Shown here: positions 1-8,596 of the stretch, piece after piece
How the letters are laid out: every line of letters begins with the position of its first letter
Position numbering within the stretch: the first letter of the stretch is position 1
Source: Arthrobacter sp. V1I7
GTDB taxonomy: Bacteria > Actinomycetota > Actinomycetes > Actinomycetales > Micrococcaceae
Direction of reading: 5' to 3'
NCBI RefSeq assembly: GCF_030817015.1
Contig: NZ_JAUSYS010000001.1
Span: 2,542,001 to 2,606,000, forward strand
Length of the DNA stretch: 64,000 nucleotides
Program-made: the position numbers and the translations under genes
Notes under the pieces: model-generated
Seen by the model: only the letters and a program-made list of their open reading frames with translations
Told to the model about the DNA's origin: nothing
Database searches by the model: none

Positions 1-453
1 TTCGAATCGCTTCAGGAGCGGGCAGCGTCCCGCCTTTGATGCGGGTGGAGCCGTGCAGCCGAAGGACCTCCGATCGCGTAGCCGTGACTTTCTCCGTGGC
101 TGAGCACAGCGAGCGATGGATGCATGCGGAAGCGCGCGCCGGTCATTTCCTGGTCGAATTCGATGTCATTCACAGACAGATACTGTCTACCTAGATAGCC
201 AGGCAACCAAGGTCCAACAAGGGGCCAACGGTGGCCACAAAAGCGGCCAGCATTGGCCCTCATCAAGACACCGGGAGTGGTTTGGGAGTGGTTCCAGCCC
301 GCAAACGGCCCTTTCGTGGGCCGGTTGTGGGCGCATTCTGGCTCATCCTGGGGCCGCGGCCCGTCTGGTGCGGCGCAGAAGGCCGGCTGCGCGGACGTGT
401 CGCCACCTTCTGGACCTGCTGGCCCGTCGGCAACGACTCGCGGCCATGGGCTT
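1..453. other. Unassigned left edge
   Basis: No convincing gene is seen before the LysR gene. Short open frames exist on both strands, but none has a recognisable domain, a clear ribosome binding site or natural amino-acid composition. The stretch could be the eroded end of a neighbouring gene or mobile element cut by the window edge. Confidence 0.4.
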
Positions 454-1386
454 TCAGAGGTCGTCTTCGGGTCGGGCGGTGAGGATCCGATGGGCGTTAA
501 CCTGCAGGATGCGGAGCGACTCCTGGATCAGGGGTGAGGCGATGCTGCCCCTGCGCACCGCGGCGACGATGCGGCGCGTGGGTTTTGCCTTACCGGTGAT
601 ACGTAGCCGAACCACGTTCTCGGCACTATGCAGGGGCGCCAGCCGTGGCAGCAGGCCGACGCCCAGACCCGCACCCACGAACGCGATATGGGTTTCCCAT
701 TCAACGGCCTCATGGGCAATGCGCGGTGTCACCCCGACTGCCGTGAACGCCGCGGTAAAGAGGGAATGGTAGGTGGAACCAGCGGCCTCCGTGATCCACG
801 GTTCCGATGCCAGCTCTTCAAGCGTCGCTGTTTCCCGTGCTGCCAGCGGATGGTCACCGGGAATGATCACGTCCAGTGGATCGTCGAGCAGAACTGTCTG
901 CTCGAAGCGCGGATCGTCCTCAACATAAGTGTCGGACTGCATGGCGACAATAACCGCAAGGTCGATTCGTTCCGCGATCAACAAGTCGAAGCAACGGGCC
1001 GGGTTGGCCTCGAGTACCTGTACCTCCAGCAGGGGGCGTGTTGTGCGCAGGGTGGCGGCCAGCGGCGCGAGCAGCTGGGCGGCTGCAGTGGAGAATCCGC
1101 CGAGGCCAAAACGGGCCTGCACCTGGTCGCCGGCCTCCATGGCTGCGGCGCGCAGGCTCTCCCATTGTGCAATGAGGGGATCCGAGCCCGCCACGATAAA
1201 GCGGCCCGTGGCGGTAAGCCGCACGCCCCGGCCGTCTTTCGTCAGCAGCTGCATTCCAAGCACGCGCTGGAGCTCCCGCAATTGCGCGGAGACGGCAGAG
1301 GGAGAATAACCCGTGAGCTCCGCGGTCGCCCCTATGGTGCCGCACCGGGCGAACACGCGAAGTGTGATGAGCCTCGCATCGATCAT
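454..1386 (-). CDS. LysR-family transcriptional regulator
   Basis: A 310-residue protein of normal LysR length. Residues 1-60 form the winged helix-turn-helix (SPSAVSAQLRELQ is the recognition region), followed by a LysR effector-binding domain with a late GAGLGVGLLPRLA segment. The start at 1386 puts the HTH at the usual distance from the N-terminus; a further ATG at 1401 would add five residues. It is transcribed divergently from the Rieske oxygenase genes, the classical layout for a LysR protein controlling its neighbour in response to substrate or intermediate. Inverted repeats cover its start region and suggest autoregulation. The ligand cannot be read from sequence; a quaternary amine or demethylated product is the natural guess from the targets. 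Confidence 0.88.
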   Translation of the reverse strand: MIDARLITLRVFARCGTIGATAELTGYSPSAVSAQLRELQRVLGMQLLTKDGRGVRLTATGRFIVAGSDPLIAQWESLRAAAMEAGDQVQARFGLGGFSTAAAQLLAPLAATLRTTRPLLEVQVLEANPARCFDLLIAERIDLAVIVAMQSDTYVEDDPRFEQTVLLDDPLDVIIPGDHPLAARETATLEELASEPWITEAAGSTYHSLFTAAFTAVGVTPRIAHEAVEWETHIAFVGAGLGVGLLPRLAPLHSAENVVRLRITGKAKPTRRIVAAVRRGSIASPLIQESLRILQVNAHRILTARPEDDL

Positions 1387-1422
1387 GCACCTATTGTGCA
1401 TGGTAATCTTCGCAATCTTGCG
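1384..1422. promoter_or_regulatory. Candidate LysR operator in the divergent promoter
   Basis: Two inverted repeats lie side by side: CATGCAC at 1384-1390 with GTGCATG at 1396-1402 (5-bp spacer), and CGCAA/TTGCG at 1411-1422 (2-bp spacer). Their place over the regulator's start and upstream of the oxygenase fits LysR binding and autorepression. Assignment is inference from position and symmetry. Confidence 0.45.
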
Positions 1423-1547
1423 CTTTTATTGCAGAAGGTTTGTGACTAATCTCATGGCTACATCGTTTGCGACAACGCCGGTTGCACCTACCAACTCCGT
1501 GGTCTCCCCGAATCGCACACTTCCCCAGCCCTCCCGGGAGGAAACCC

Positions 1548-2852
1548 ATGACTGCTTCAGTGAACGTGCCCCTCAACTCACGCGGAAAACTCGCTGCCTC
1601 ATTGCCTGCCGAGCAGCTGGCAGAAATCACCGAGTTGTTTGAGTTCCGGCGCGCCGGCTTCTCCCTCGATGCCCCCTTCTACACCGACCCGACGATTTTC
1701 AACATCGACATGGAGGCCATTTTCGGCCAGCACTGGATCTTTGCCGCCAGCACCGCCGAACTGCCGGAACCGGGCGACTACGTCACCGTCGACTACGGGC
1801 CCTACTCCCTGATTGTGCTGCGCAACGACGACGGCGACGTGAACGTCCTGCACAACGTATGCCGCCACCGCGGCGCCCGCGTTCTGACCGAAGCTGCCGG
1901 GTCAACCGGAAACCTGGTCTGCGGCTACCACTCCTGGACCTACTCCCCAGAGGGCAATTTGATCCATGCCTCCGCGCCGGGGGAAACGAAGTTCGACAAG
2001 AGCTGCTTCGGCCTCAAGCGCGCCCACGGCCGCGAGGTCGCCGGACTCATCTTCGTCTGCATTGCGGATGAACCGCCAACGGACTTCGACGAAACCGCGA
2101 AGATCTTTGAGCCCTACCTCGCGCCCCATGATCTCTCGAAGACAAAAATCGCCTACCAGCAGAACATCATCGAAGAGGGCAACTGGAAGCTCGTCATGGA
2201 GAACAACCGTGAGTGCTACCACTGCGACGGCCACCCCGAGCTCGCCTGCTCCCTATTCCCCACTTGGGGCCTGACGGAGGGCCTGATCCCGACCCATCTT
2301 GAGGAAGTGTGGGACCGGAACAAGGAGGCCCAGTCCTCCCTCGAGGAGCGTTGCCGCCGCTATGGCCTTCCCTACGAGGTGGTCGAGCAGCTTGACACGC
2401 GCATCGCGGGAATCCGCATCTCACGGGAATCACTCGATGGAGAGGGTGAATCGTTCTCCGCCGACGGGCGCAGGCTTTCCAAGAAGCTGCTCGGCGACTT
2501 GCGCGACTTCCGCCTTGGCCGCTGCTCAATGCACCTGCAGCCCAACAGCTGGTTCCACTTCCTCGGCGACCACGTCATCACGTTCGGTGTTTTCCCCATA
2601 AACGAACACCAGAGCCTCGTACGCACCACTTGGCTGGTGGCTGACGACGCCGTGGAAGGCGTCGACTACGACCTGGAGAAGCTCACCTACACCTGGAAGC
2701 AGACGAACCTGCAGGACAAGGCGTTCGTGGAGCTGTGCCAGCAGGGTGCCGGCAGTCCCGCCTACGAGCCCGGCCCCTACATGAAGAGCGAATACCAGGT
2801 CGAGGCATTCATCAACTGGTACGTGCAGCGCGTGCAGGAGCACTTGGCATGA
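1548..2852 (+). CDS. Rieske non-heme iron oxygenase, quaternary-amine (GbcA/CntA-like) type
   Basis: This 434-residue protein is the oxygenase component of a two-component system. The Rieske 2Fe-2S ligands are C105, H107, C125 and H128. The mononuclear iron motif is ENNRECYHCDGHPEL near residues 218-232, with H225 and H229. The residue bridging the two metal centres is Glu222 instead of the Asp found in aromatic-ring dioxygenases. That substitution and the CYHC context are known from glycine-betaine and carnitine monooxygenases. Predicted reaction: oxidative N-demethylation or C-N cleavage of a quaternary ammonium compound, using electrons from the next gene. The start at 1548 follows GGGAGG with 6-nt spacing. 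The stop overlaps the reductase start by ATGA, so the two are translationally coupled. Glycine betaine, stachydrine and carnitine remain alternatives. Confidence 0.88.
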   Translation: MTASVNVPLNSRGKLAASLPAEQLAEITELFEFRRAGFSLDAPFYTDPTIFNIDMEAIFGQHWIFAASTAELPEPGDYVTVDYGPYSLIVLRNDDGDVNVLHNVCRHRGARVLTEAAGSTGNLVCGYHSWTYSPEGNLIHASAPGETKFDKSCFGLKRAHGREVAGLIFVCIADEPPTDFDETAKIFEPYLAPHDLSKTKIAYQQNIIEEGNWKLVMENNRECYHCDGHPELACSLFPTWGLTEGLIPTHLEEVWDRNKEAQSSLEERCRRYGLPYEVVEQLDTRIAGIRISRESLDGEGESFSADGRRLSKKLLGDLRDFRLGRCSMHLQPNSWFHFLGDHVITFGVFPINEHQSLVRTTWLVADDAVEGVDYDLEKLTYTWKQTNLQDKAFVELCQQGAGSPAYEPGPYMKSEYQVEAFINWYVQRVQEHLA

Positions 2853-4264
2853 TTGAACTCCTCACTGAAACGGCAATCCACGAACCACAGCGTATTCGCG
2901 GTCTTGAGATGCCGTGGAACAGGGTGATGGGAAGCACAGAGACACCTGCCCGGGCAGCCCGTGCATTGGGCCCGTGGCATCCGCAGGAGTTCATGGCCGA
3001 ATGCGTCGAGACCGTTCCCGAGGCCGGCGCCATGATGACCTTTGTGTTCCGCCGTTGCGACGGTGCGCCCCTGGCGTTCCGTGCGGGCCAGTACGTGAAC
3101 GTCGCATTCCCCGTGAATGGTGAGGACCAGGAACCGGTGGACCGCAGCTACTCGCTGTCCAGTTCGCCCACCGAGCCGTGGACCTTCAGCATCACCGTCA
3201 AGTGTGACCCCACGGGACTGGTCTCGCCATGGGTGCACGAGAAGGTCAAACCCGGCACCGTCCTAGAGATGCTGGGACCGGTGGGAGCATTCCACCTGCC
3301 CGACGCCGACCGGCGGGCACGGTACCTCTTGCTGGCCGCCGGCGCAGGCATCACCCCCATCATGTCCATGGTGCGGACCATCCACTCCCTGCCCGGACAC
3401 GCCGATGTTGTGGTGCTCTACCACGGCTCAGATACTGGAGGCTTTGCCTTCCACCGGGAATTGGCCTATATCGCCTCCGTGGACTCACGCGTCAAGGTTT
3501 ACTACTCCCTGGGCGACCGCAGTGTACCGGAAGGGTGGGAAGGACTCAGCGGAAGGCTGACGGCGGCGATGCTTGAGGAGGTGGCCCCGGACGCCAACGG
3601 CCGCCAGGTGTACGCATGTGGTCCTGAGGGGTACCTGAACACCGCCACCGAGCTCCTAAAGAAGGTTGGTGTCGATGACACTTCCATCTACATGGAGTTC
3701 TTCTCGGGAGACCGCCAGACGCTCCTTGAATACCAGGCGGAGCTGGCACTTGCAGCCGACTTCGCGGAGGAGATCGCCGAGGAGATCGCCGAATCCGCCG
3801 AGGACTACTTCGAAAGCCAACCCGCCGCGTTCGGCCTCTACGAGCCCGACTACGACGCCGACGGAACCCTGAAGGCCACGGGGCTGCCGCTGGAAACCGT
3901 CGACCCGGACGCGCCCTGTCCCGAAGCCCCCGACGGCAGTCCGGACGGGGAGCCGGAAGCCGGGTCCCCCGATGCCTCGAGCTTCGACACGGTCGGAACA
4001 GGCAGCCTCACCCTGTCCTTCATGCGCACCGGCATCAATGTGCGCATCGACCCCGCCGAACACATCCTCGAGGCGGCCCAGCGTGCGGGCGTCCGGATCG
4101 GCGCGAACTGCAAGGAAGGCATGTGCGGCTCCTGCAAGGTCGTCAAGCTTTCCGGGGAGGTCGAGATGAACCACCAGGGCGGGATCCGGGCACGGGAAAT
4201 CTCTGCCGGCAAGTTCCTGCCCTGCTGCTCCACCGCGCGGACGGACCTGGTGATCGATGCCTAG
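2849..4264 (+). CDS. Rieske oxygenase reductase (GbcB-like FAD/2Fe-2S ferredoxin reductase) with acidic linker
   Basis: A 471-residue electron-transfer partner of the oxygenase, starting inside the upstream stop codon. The order is: FAD-binding barrel with R99-S-Y-S, NAD-binding domain with GAGITP near residue 166 and YACGPEG, then a C-terminal plant-type 2Fe-2S ferredoxin with ligands C421, C426, C429 and C459. Relatives are usually about 330-370 residues. The extra length is a linker of roughly 80 residues, rich in Glu, Asp, Ala and Pro, between the flavin part and the ferredoxin. It begins with repeated AEEI units and looks disordered. Electrons should pass NAD(P)H to FAD to 2Fe-2S to the oxygenase Rieske centre. 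Confidence 0.88.
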   Translation: MIELLTETAIHEPQRIRGLEMPWNRVMGSTETPARAARALGPWHPQEFMAECVETVPEAGAMMTFVFRRCDGAPLAFRAGQYVNVAFPVNGEDQEPVDRSYSLSSSPTEPWTFSITVKCDPTGLVSPWVHEKVKPGTVLEMLGPVGAFHLPDADRRARYLLLAAGAGITPIMSMVRTIHSLPGHADVVVLYHGSDTGGFAFHRELAYIASVDSRVKVYYSLGDRSVPEGWEGLSGRLTAAMLEEVAPDANGRQVYACGPEGYLNTATELLKKVGVDDTSIYMEFFSGDRQTLLEYQAELALAADFAEEIAEEIAESAEDYFESQPAAFGLYEPDYDADGTLKATGLPLETVDPDAPCPEAPDGSPDGEPEAGSPDASSFDTVGTGSLTLSFMRTGINVRIDPAEHILEAAQRAGVRIGANCKEGMCGSCKVVKLSGEVEMNHQGGIRAREISAGKFLPCCSTARTDLVIDA

Positions 4265-4618
4265 CCGCTTCCAGCTGCTCTAGGCCGGACAGCATCAGGG
4301 ATTGTTTTCACGGCAAGAATACAAGAGCGAGAATGCCACGCGTGGCGTTTCGCCTGCCCCTGTGGATCCGCGGTCTCCCCCGACCCCGTCGTGCCTTCCC
4401 GGGATATAAACGCACCACCGGCTCGAGGGCATGTGCGACAAGATGCCGGCCACCAAACCACCCACCCATCACCAAACGCCTTCGTTGCCCCGTAGCGATA
4501 TGCGCTGCACGTATTAATTGACCCAACTCGCTTCACGAAAACTCACAACAACTACCTCACAGACAGTCTGACCAGCATCACCGTGAAGCTCATGATTCGC
4601 CGAGCAAAGGATTCGCTC
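4265..4618. other. Intergenic region with palindrome, upstream of the transporter
   Basis: No gene is seen in these 354 bases. A perfect 12-bp palindrome GCCACGCGTGGC lies at 4335-4346 and could be an operator. AT-richer sequence (for example TATTAATTGACCC near 4513) precedes the transporter and may hold its promoter. In-frame GTG at 4583 and ATG at 4592 offer earlier transporter starts. Confidence 0.4.
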
Positions 4619-6643
4619 ATGGCTACAAGCAATGACTTAAAACCCTCAACGCCCGAGGAGTTGCCTGCCGAGAAAAGCTTGGCAGCAGCTTTCCCCGCTG
4701 CAGAACCCGGAAGTACGCAGAACACTAAAGCAGTCTTCAGTGTCTCCGCGGAAAAAACCATGAACCCCGCAGTCCTCGATCCAGAAGACGGAGGCGCAGA
4801 GAGCCTGCCGGATTCAGAAGAATACGAACAGATCCTTGAAGAGCTGCGCCATGCCAAGACCGAGCAGGCCGTTTCGGCACGCCGGAACATCAGACTGAAC
4901 CTCGACAAAGTCACGTTCGGGATCACAGGCGCCATCGCCGTCGCCTTCGTGATCTGGGGATTCGTTGGCCGGGACAGTCTGTCCACGTCCTCCCAGGGTG
5001 CCCTGAGCTGGGTCATGGAGTACACCGGATGGCTCTTCATGCTCCTGGCATCGCTCTTCGTGATCTTCGTCCTGTGGCTGGCCCTGGGCAAGTTCGGCAA
5101 CATCCCGCTAGGCAAAGACGGCGAAAAGCCCGAATTCCGCACCGTTTCCTGGGTTGCGATGATGTTCGCCGCCGGCATGGGCATCGGGCTGATGTTCTAC
5201 GGCGTGGCCGAACCGCTCTACCACTACATCTCACCTCCGCCCGGCACAGTGGACGGCCGCACACCTGCAGCCATCCAGACCGCCATGGCCACCTCGATCT
5301 TCCACTGGACCCTGCACCCCTGGGCCATGTATGCAGTTGTCGGCATTGCAATGGCCTACGGGACCTACCGCTTGGGTCGCAGGCAACTGATCTCTGTCGC
5401 CTTCACGTCGCTTTTCGGCGTCAGGATGGTTGAAGGGCCGGTCGGGAAGTTCATTAACATCCTGGCCATCTTCGCCACTCTTTTCGGAACCGCCGCCTCC
5501 CTGGGCTTGGGCGCCCTGCAGATTGGCAGCGGCATGACCTCCAACGGCTGGTTCGGTGAAATCGGCACCCCCGTGCTCGTGGTGATCGTCGCGGTCCTGA
5601 CCGCCTGTTTCGTGGCTTCGGCCGTCTCTGGCATCAGCCGCGGAATTCAGTGGCTGTCCAACATCAACATGGTCCTGGCCGTCGTCCTTGCACTGATCAT
5701 CTTCATCGCCGGCCCCACCCTTTTCATCCTGAATCTGATCCCTTCCGCGGTCGGCGACTACGCCCGCGACCTGGCCGAGATGTCATCCCGGACTGAAGCG
5801 GTCGGCGACGAGTCACTGCGTAGCTGGATGACCAGCTGGACCATCTTTTACTGGGCCTGGTGGATCTCCTGGACGCCGTTCGTTGGCATGTTCATCGCCC
5901 GCATCAGCCGCGGCCGCACCATCCGCCAGTTCGTCACCGGCGTGCTGCTGGTGCCCAGCATCGTTAGCGTGATCTGGTTCGGCATCTTCGGTGGAGCTGC
6001 TTTCCATGTCCAGCAGGAGGCCGACAAGGCAAATACACCCGGCCTGGTAACCATGGTCAATGGGTCCCCGTCCGTCAACTTCGATGGTGCACTCTTCGAC
6101 CTGGTTAAGAACCTTGGCATGCCCGGCTGGCTCACCGCTGCCGTCATCGTGCTGGCCATGGTCCTGGTCGCTATCTTCTTTATCACTGGTGCCGACGCTG
6201 CTTCCATCGTGATGGGGTCGCTCAGCTCCAATGGCGCCGAGCACCCCCGCCGCGGTGTGGTCATCTTCTGGGGCTGCCTCACCGGTGCCGTGGCGGCGGT
6301 CATGTTGCTGGCTGGTGGCGACGAACCATCGGAAGCCTTGGCGGGCCTGCAACGAATCACCATTGTGGCCGCGCTGCCGTTCGTAGTTGTCATGCTGCTG
6401 CTCTGCTTTGCCCTCACCAAGGACCTCCGCCGGGATCCCCTTTCCTTGCGGCGCCGACTGGCCACCTCCGTTGTAGAGCGGGCCATACGCACTGGCGTGG
6501 AACAACACGGCGGCGTGCAGTTCGACCTCGTAACAAGGCACGACTGCGCCGACAAATGCTCCGACTCGGACTGTATAGGAGGGACTCCCACGGGGATCAT
6601 TCCAACCGTTGAGGCCCGCCGTCCGATCGCTGACAAGCAATAG
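4619..6643 (+). CDS. BCCT-family betaine/choline/carnitine transporter
   Basis: A membrane protein of 674 residues. It has the hallmark segments of the betaine-choline-carnitine transporter family: GMGIGLMFYGVAEPLYHY in the glycine-rich stretch and WTIFYWAWWISWTPFVGMF in the Trp-rich substrate and sodium region. About twelve hydrophobic helices follow a hydrophilic N-terminal tail of about 95 residues. The C-terminal tail is unusual, with HDCADKCSDSDC just before the end. The start at 4619 has AAAGGA 8 nt upstream. BCCT carriers take up quaternary amines with Na+ or H+. Placed next to the Rieske oxygenase pair, this one most likely imports the oxygenase substrate. Confidence 0.92.
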   Translation: MATSNDLKPSTPEELPAEKSLAAAFPAAEPGSTQNTKAVFSVSAEKTMNPAVLDPEDGGAESLPDSEEYEQILEELRHAKTEQAVSARRNIRLNLDKVTFGITGAIAVAFVIWGFVGRDSLSTSSQGALSWVMEYTGWLFMLLASLFVIFVLWLALGKFGNIPLGKDGEKPEFRTVSWVAMMFAAGMGIGLMFYGVAEPLYHYISPPPGTVDGRTPAAIQTAMATSIFHWTLHPWAMYAVVGIAMAYGTYRLGRRQLISVAFTSLFGVRMVEGPVGKFINILAIFATLFGTAASLGLGALQIGSGMTSNGWFGEIGTPVLVVIVAVLTACFVASAVSGISRGIQWLSNINMVLAVVLALIIFIAGPTLFILNLIPSAVGDYARDLAEMSSRTEAVGDESLRSWMTSWTIFYWAWWISWTPFVGMFIARISRGRTIRQFVTGVLLVPSIVSVIWFGIFGGAAFHVQQEADKANTPGLVTMVNGSPSVNFDGALFDLVKNLGMPGWLTAAVIVLAMVLVAIFFITGADAASIVMGSLSSNGAEHPRRGVVIFWGCLTGAVAAVMLLAGGDEPSEALAGLQRITIVAALPFVVVMLLLCFALTKDLRRDPLSLRRRLATSVVERAIRTGVEQHGGVQFDLVTRHDCADKCSDSDCIGGTPTGIIPTVEARRPIADKQ

Positions 6644-6669
6644 CTGCTCACCTGATGCACCAACCCGCA

Positions 6670-6704
6670 TTGGTGGCACGCGGCTTCGCGGCCCGTGCCA
6701 CCAA
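6670..6704 (+). terminator. Hairpin after the transporter gene
   Basis: An 11-bp perfect stem pairs TTGGTGGCACG (6670-6680) with CGTGCCACCAA (6694-6704). The loop can itself pair around TTCG. There is no T-run after it, so it may act as an attenuator or mRNA-stabilising hairpin instead of a full intrinsic terminator. Confidence 0.6.
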
Positions 6705-6737
6705 GGTACACCCCCAACTCCTTAAAAAGGTTTCTAC

Positions 6738-6926
6738 ATGGCCCCGCTCAACGACCAAAAACATACTCTTCGAGTTAGCAGCAACGGGAAGGAATCGGTG
6801 GATATCCAACTGGAGTCATCCAGTCCAGTGACCGTTCGGCTGCAGCTGGATGGTGGCTGCAATTGCCAGCACGACAACGGAAACCGCCCCGGTTCGTACA
6901 TTGACAGTGATCTTGGCATCCGCTGA
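6738..6926 (+). CDS. Small cysteine-containing protein, unknown function
   Basis: A 62-residue reading frame with ATG preceded by AAAAAGG at 7-nt spacing, lying between the transporter and moaA on the same strand. It is polar, with a run of alternating hydrophobic residues (VTVRLQL) and then a short GGCNCQHDNGN motif that could bind metal. No family is recognised. The nearby transporter also ends in a Cys-rich tail, so a metal- or redox-linked role in this locus is possible. It may still be a chance ORF. Confidence 0.45.
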   Translation: MAPLNDQKHTLRVSSNGKESVDIQLESSSPVTVRLQLDGGCNCQHDNGNRPGSYIDSDLGIR

Positions 6927-6963
6927 CGGCGGCTGCAACCAGCGCCCTGAATCAGCCTGAACC

Positions 6964-8091
6964 ATGACCGTTCAGCTAGGTATCCCAGCATTGCGCCCCG
7001 TCCTCACCAACTATCAGGGGACCGCTCCGGATCCGCGCCCGCCCGACCTTCCCTCGACACTACTGGACCGCTTTGGCCGCCAAGCAACGGACATGCGGCT
7101 GTCGGTCACGGACAAATGTAACCTTCGCTGCACATACTGCATGCCGGCAGAGGGCTTGCAATGGCTGCCGAAACAAGCCGTCATGACGGCAACCGAGATT
7201 GAGAGAATCGTCAGCCTCGGCGTCGAGCGTCTGGGTGTCAGGGAACTCCGAATCACCGGCGGAGAACCCCTGGTCCGGCCGGACCTCGTGGATATTATCG
7301 CCGCACTGCGGCAGCGCCACCCCCGCCTCCCCATCTCTATGACTACCAACGGCGTCGGGCTGGAGAAGAAGGCGAAGTCGCTCAAAGCGGCGGGGCTAAC
7401 CAGGGTCAATGTCTCCCTCGACTCCCTGCATGAGGAAATCTTTACGCAGTTGACCCGGCGCCCGTTCCTCGGCCAAGTTCTCGCCGGCGTCGAAGCCGCC
7501 CGCGCCGTGGGCCTCGGCCCAGTCAAGATCAATGCAGTGCTGATGCGGGGTATCAATGACCACGGAGCCCCGGGGCTCTTGGCATGGGCATTGGAGCGAA
7601 ACTTTGAACTGCGCTTCATCGAACAAATGCCGTTGGATGCCCAACGCGGATGGACCGAACGGGAGATGATTACCGCCCTCGAAATCCGCACCCTGCTGTC
7701 AGCAGACTTTGTCCTGGATCGGGATCGCCGTCAGCGGGACGGCGCACCAGCCGAACGGTTTGAAGTGCGACAGCGGAACGGTGCTACCGGTGAAGCATCC
7801 GGACCTGTTTTGGGAACCGTGGGGATTATCGCGTCCGTCAGCGAACCTTTCTGTGCCGATTGCCGACGAACCCGCATCACCGCTGAGGGAAAGGTCATGA
7901 GCTGCCTCTTCTCCCGGGACGAATTCGACCTCTTGGGGCCTTTGCGAACCGGTGCGCATGACGATGAACTGGTGCGGCGCTGGCAGGATGCCATGTGGAT
8001 GAAACCCCGCGCCCACGGCATGAACCAGACTGGCCTCGGAACAAAAGAGTTTGTGCAGCCAGACCGCAGTATGAGCGCCATCGGAGGCTAA
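6964..8091 (+). CDS. moaA: GTP 3',8-cyclase MoaA (molybdenum cofactor biosynthesis)
   Basis: This 375-residue radical-SAM enzyme carries out the first step of molybdenum cofactor synthesis, rearranging GTP to 3',8-cyclo-7,8-dihydro-GTP. The N-terminal cluster motif is C52-x3-C56-x2-C59 in KCNLRCTYC; TGGEPL marks the SAM-binding strand. The C-terminal second 4Fe-4S cluster has C297, C300 and C314 in the normal spacing, and the protein ends in the conserved GG needed for activity. All key residues are present and the length is typical. A moaD gene follows after 6 nt. No other moa or moe gene is visible in the window, so the pair may supplement a chromosomal pathway. Confidence 0.95.
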   Translation: MTVQLGIPALRPVLTNYQGTAPDPRPPDLPSTLLDRFGRQATDMRLSVTDKCNLRCTYCMPAEGLQWLPKQAVMTATEIERIVSLGVERLGVRELRITGGEPLVRPDLVDIIAALRQRHPRLPISMTTNGVGLEKKAKSLKAAGLTRVNVSLDSLHEEIFTQLTRRPFLGQVLAGVEAARAVGLGPVKINAVLMRGINDHGAPGLLAWALERNFELRFIEQMPLDAQRGWTEREMITALEIRTLLSADFVLDRDRRQRDGAPAERFEVRQRNGATGEASGPVLGTVGIIASVSEPFCADCRRTRITAEGKVMSCLFSRDEFDLLGPLRTGAHDDELVRRWQDAMWMKPRAHGMNQTGLGTKEFVQPDRSMSAIGG

Positions 8092-8097
8092 AGAACC

Positions 8098-8367
8098 ATG
8101 CTCGTACGATACTTCGCCGCCGCCTGCGCAGCGACCGGCGTTAACGAAGAACACTTCGATCTTCCCGAAGGCACCACCTTGGACGGTCTCCTCGCCGCCA
8201 TGTTGGCCGTGGAACGCAGCGTCGAGCGGTCAACAGGCACCCATTCCCTGGCCGGGGTCATCCCCCGGTGCAGCTTCCTGCGAAACCAGACCGCGCTACG
8301 AGACCGCTCTGCAGCCCTCAAACCGGGAGACGTCATCGACGTACTGCCGCCTTTCGCCGGGGGCTAA
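8098..8367 (+). CDS. moaD: MoaD-family molybdopterin synthase small subunit
   Basis: An 89-residue ubiquitin-fold sulfur carrier. It ends in PPFAGG; the C-terminal Gly-Gly is the site that is adenylated and thiocarboxylated before sulfur transfer to precursor Z with MoaE. The LPEGTTLDGLLAAML segment fits the ThiS/MoaD fold. It lies 6 nt after moaA and must be cotranscribed. No moaE is visible, so the large subunit has to come from elsewhere. Confidence 0.9.
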   Translation: MLVRYFAAACAATGVNEEHFDLPEGTTLDGLLAAMLAVERSVERSTGTHSLAGVIPRCSFLRNQTALRDRSAALKPGDVIDVLPPFAGG

Positions 8368-8405
8368 CTCCTGGGCGACGTGCTCACCTTTGGGGGAAGG
8401 CAACT

Positions 8406-8430
8406 CGGATCACCGCTTGGGTGTGATCCG
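8406..8430 (+). terminator. Hairpin downstream of moaD
   Basis: CGGATCAC (8406-8413) pairs with GTGATCCG (8423-8430) across a 9-nt loop. No T-run follows. It could end the moaAD transcript weakly or be a protein-binding inverted repeat. Confidence 0.4.
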
Positions 8431-8596
8431 ATACTGGTACACGTGCATATTCGATTTCGAACTATTCGTGCCTGCTGATGACGCTGCAGGACCAGGGCTG
8501 CTAAATGTTTCGCGTACACGGCCTCCGGCCTCCTGGGTAGCCGGACTCGTTACCTCCGGAGAACCGGGCTCACGGGCGGGGGTTCGTCCAGCTAGG

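Noticed and set aside
628..1449. Plus-strand frame of 273 codons over the LysR gene
   Set aside because: No domain, many Cys and Arg; the minus strand encodes a complete LysR protein.
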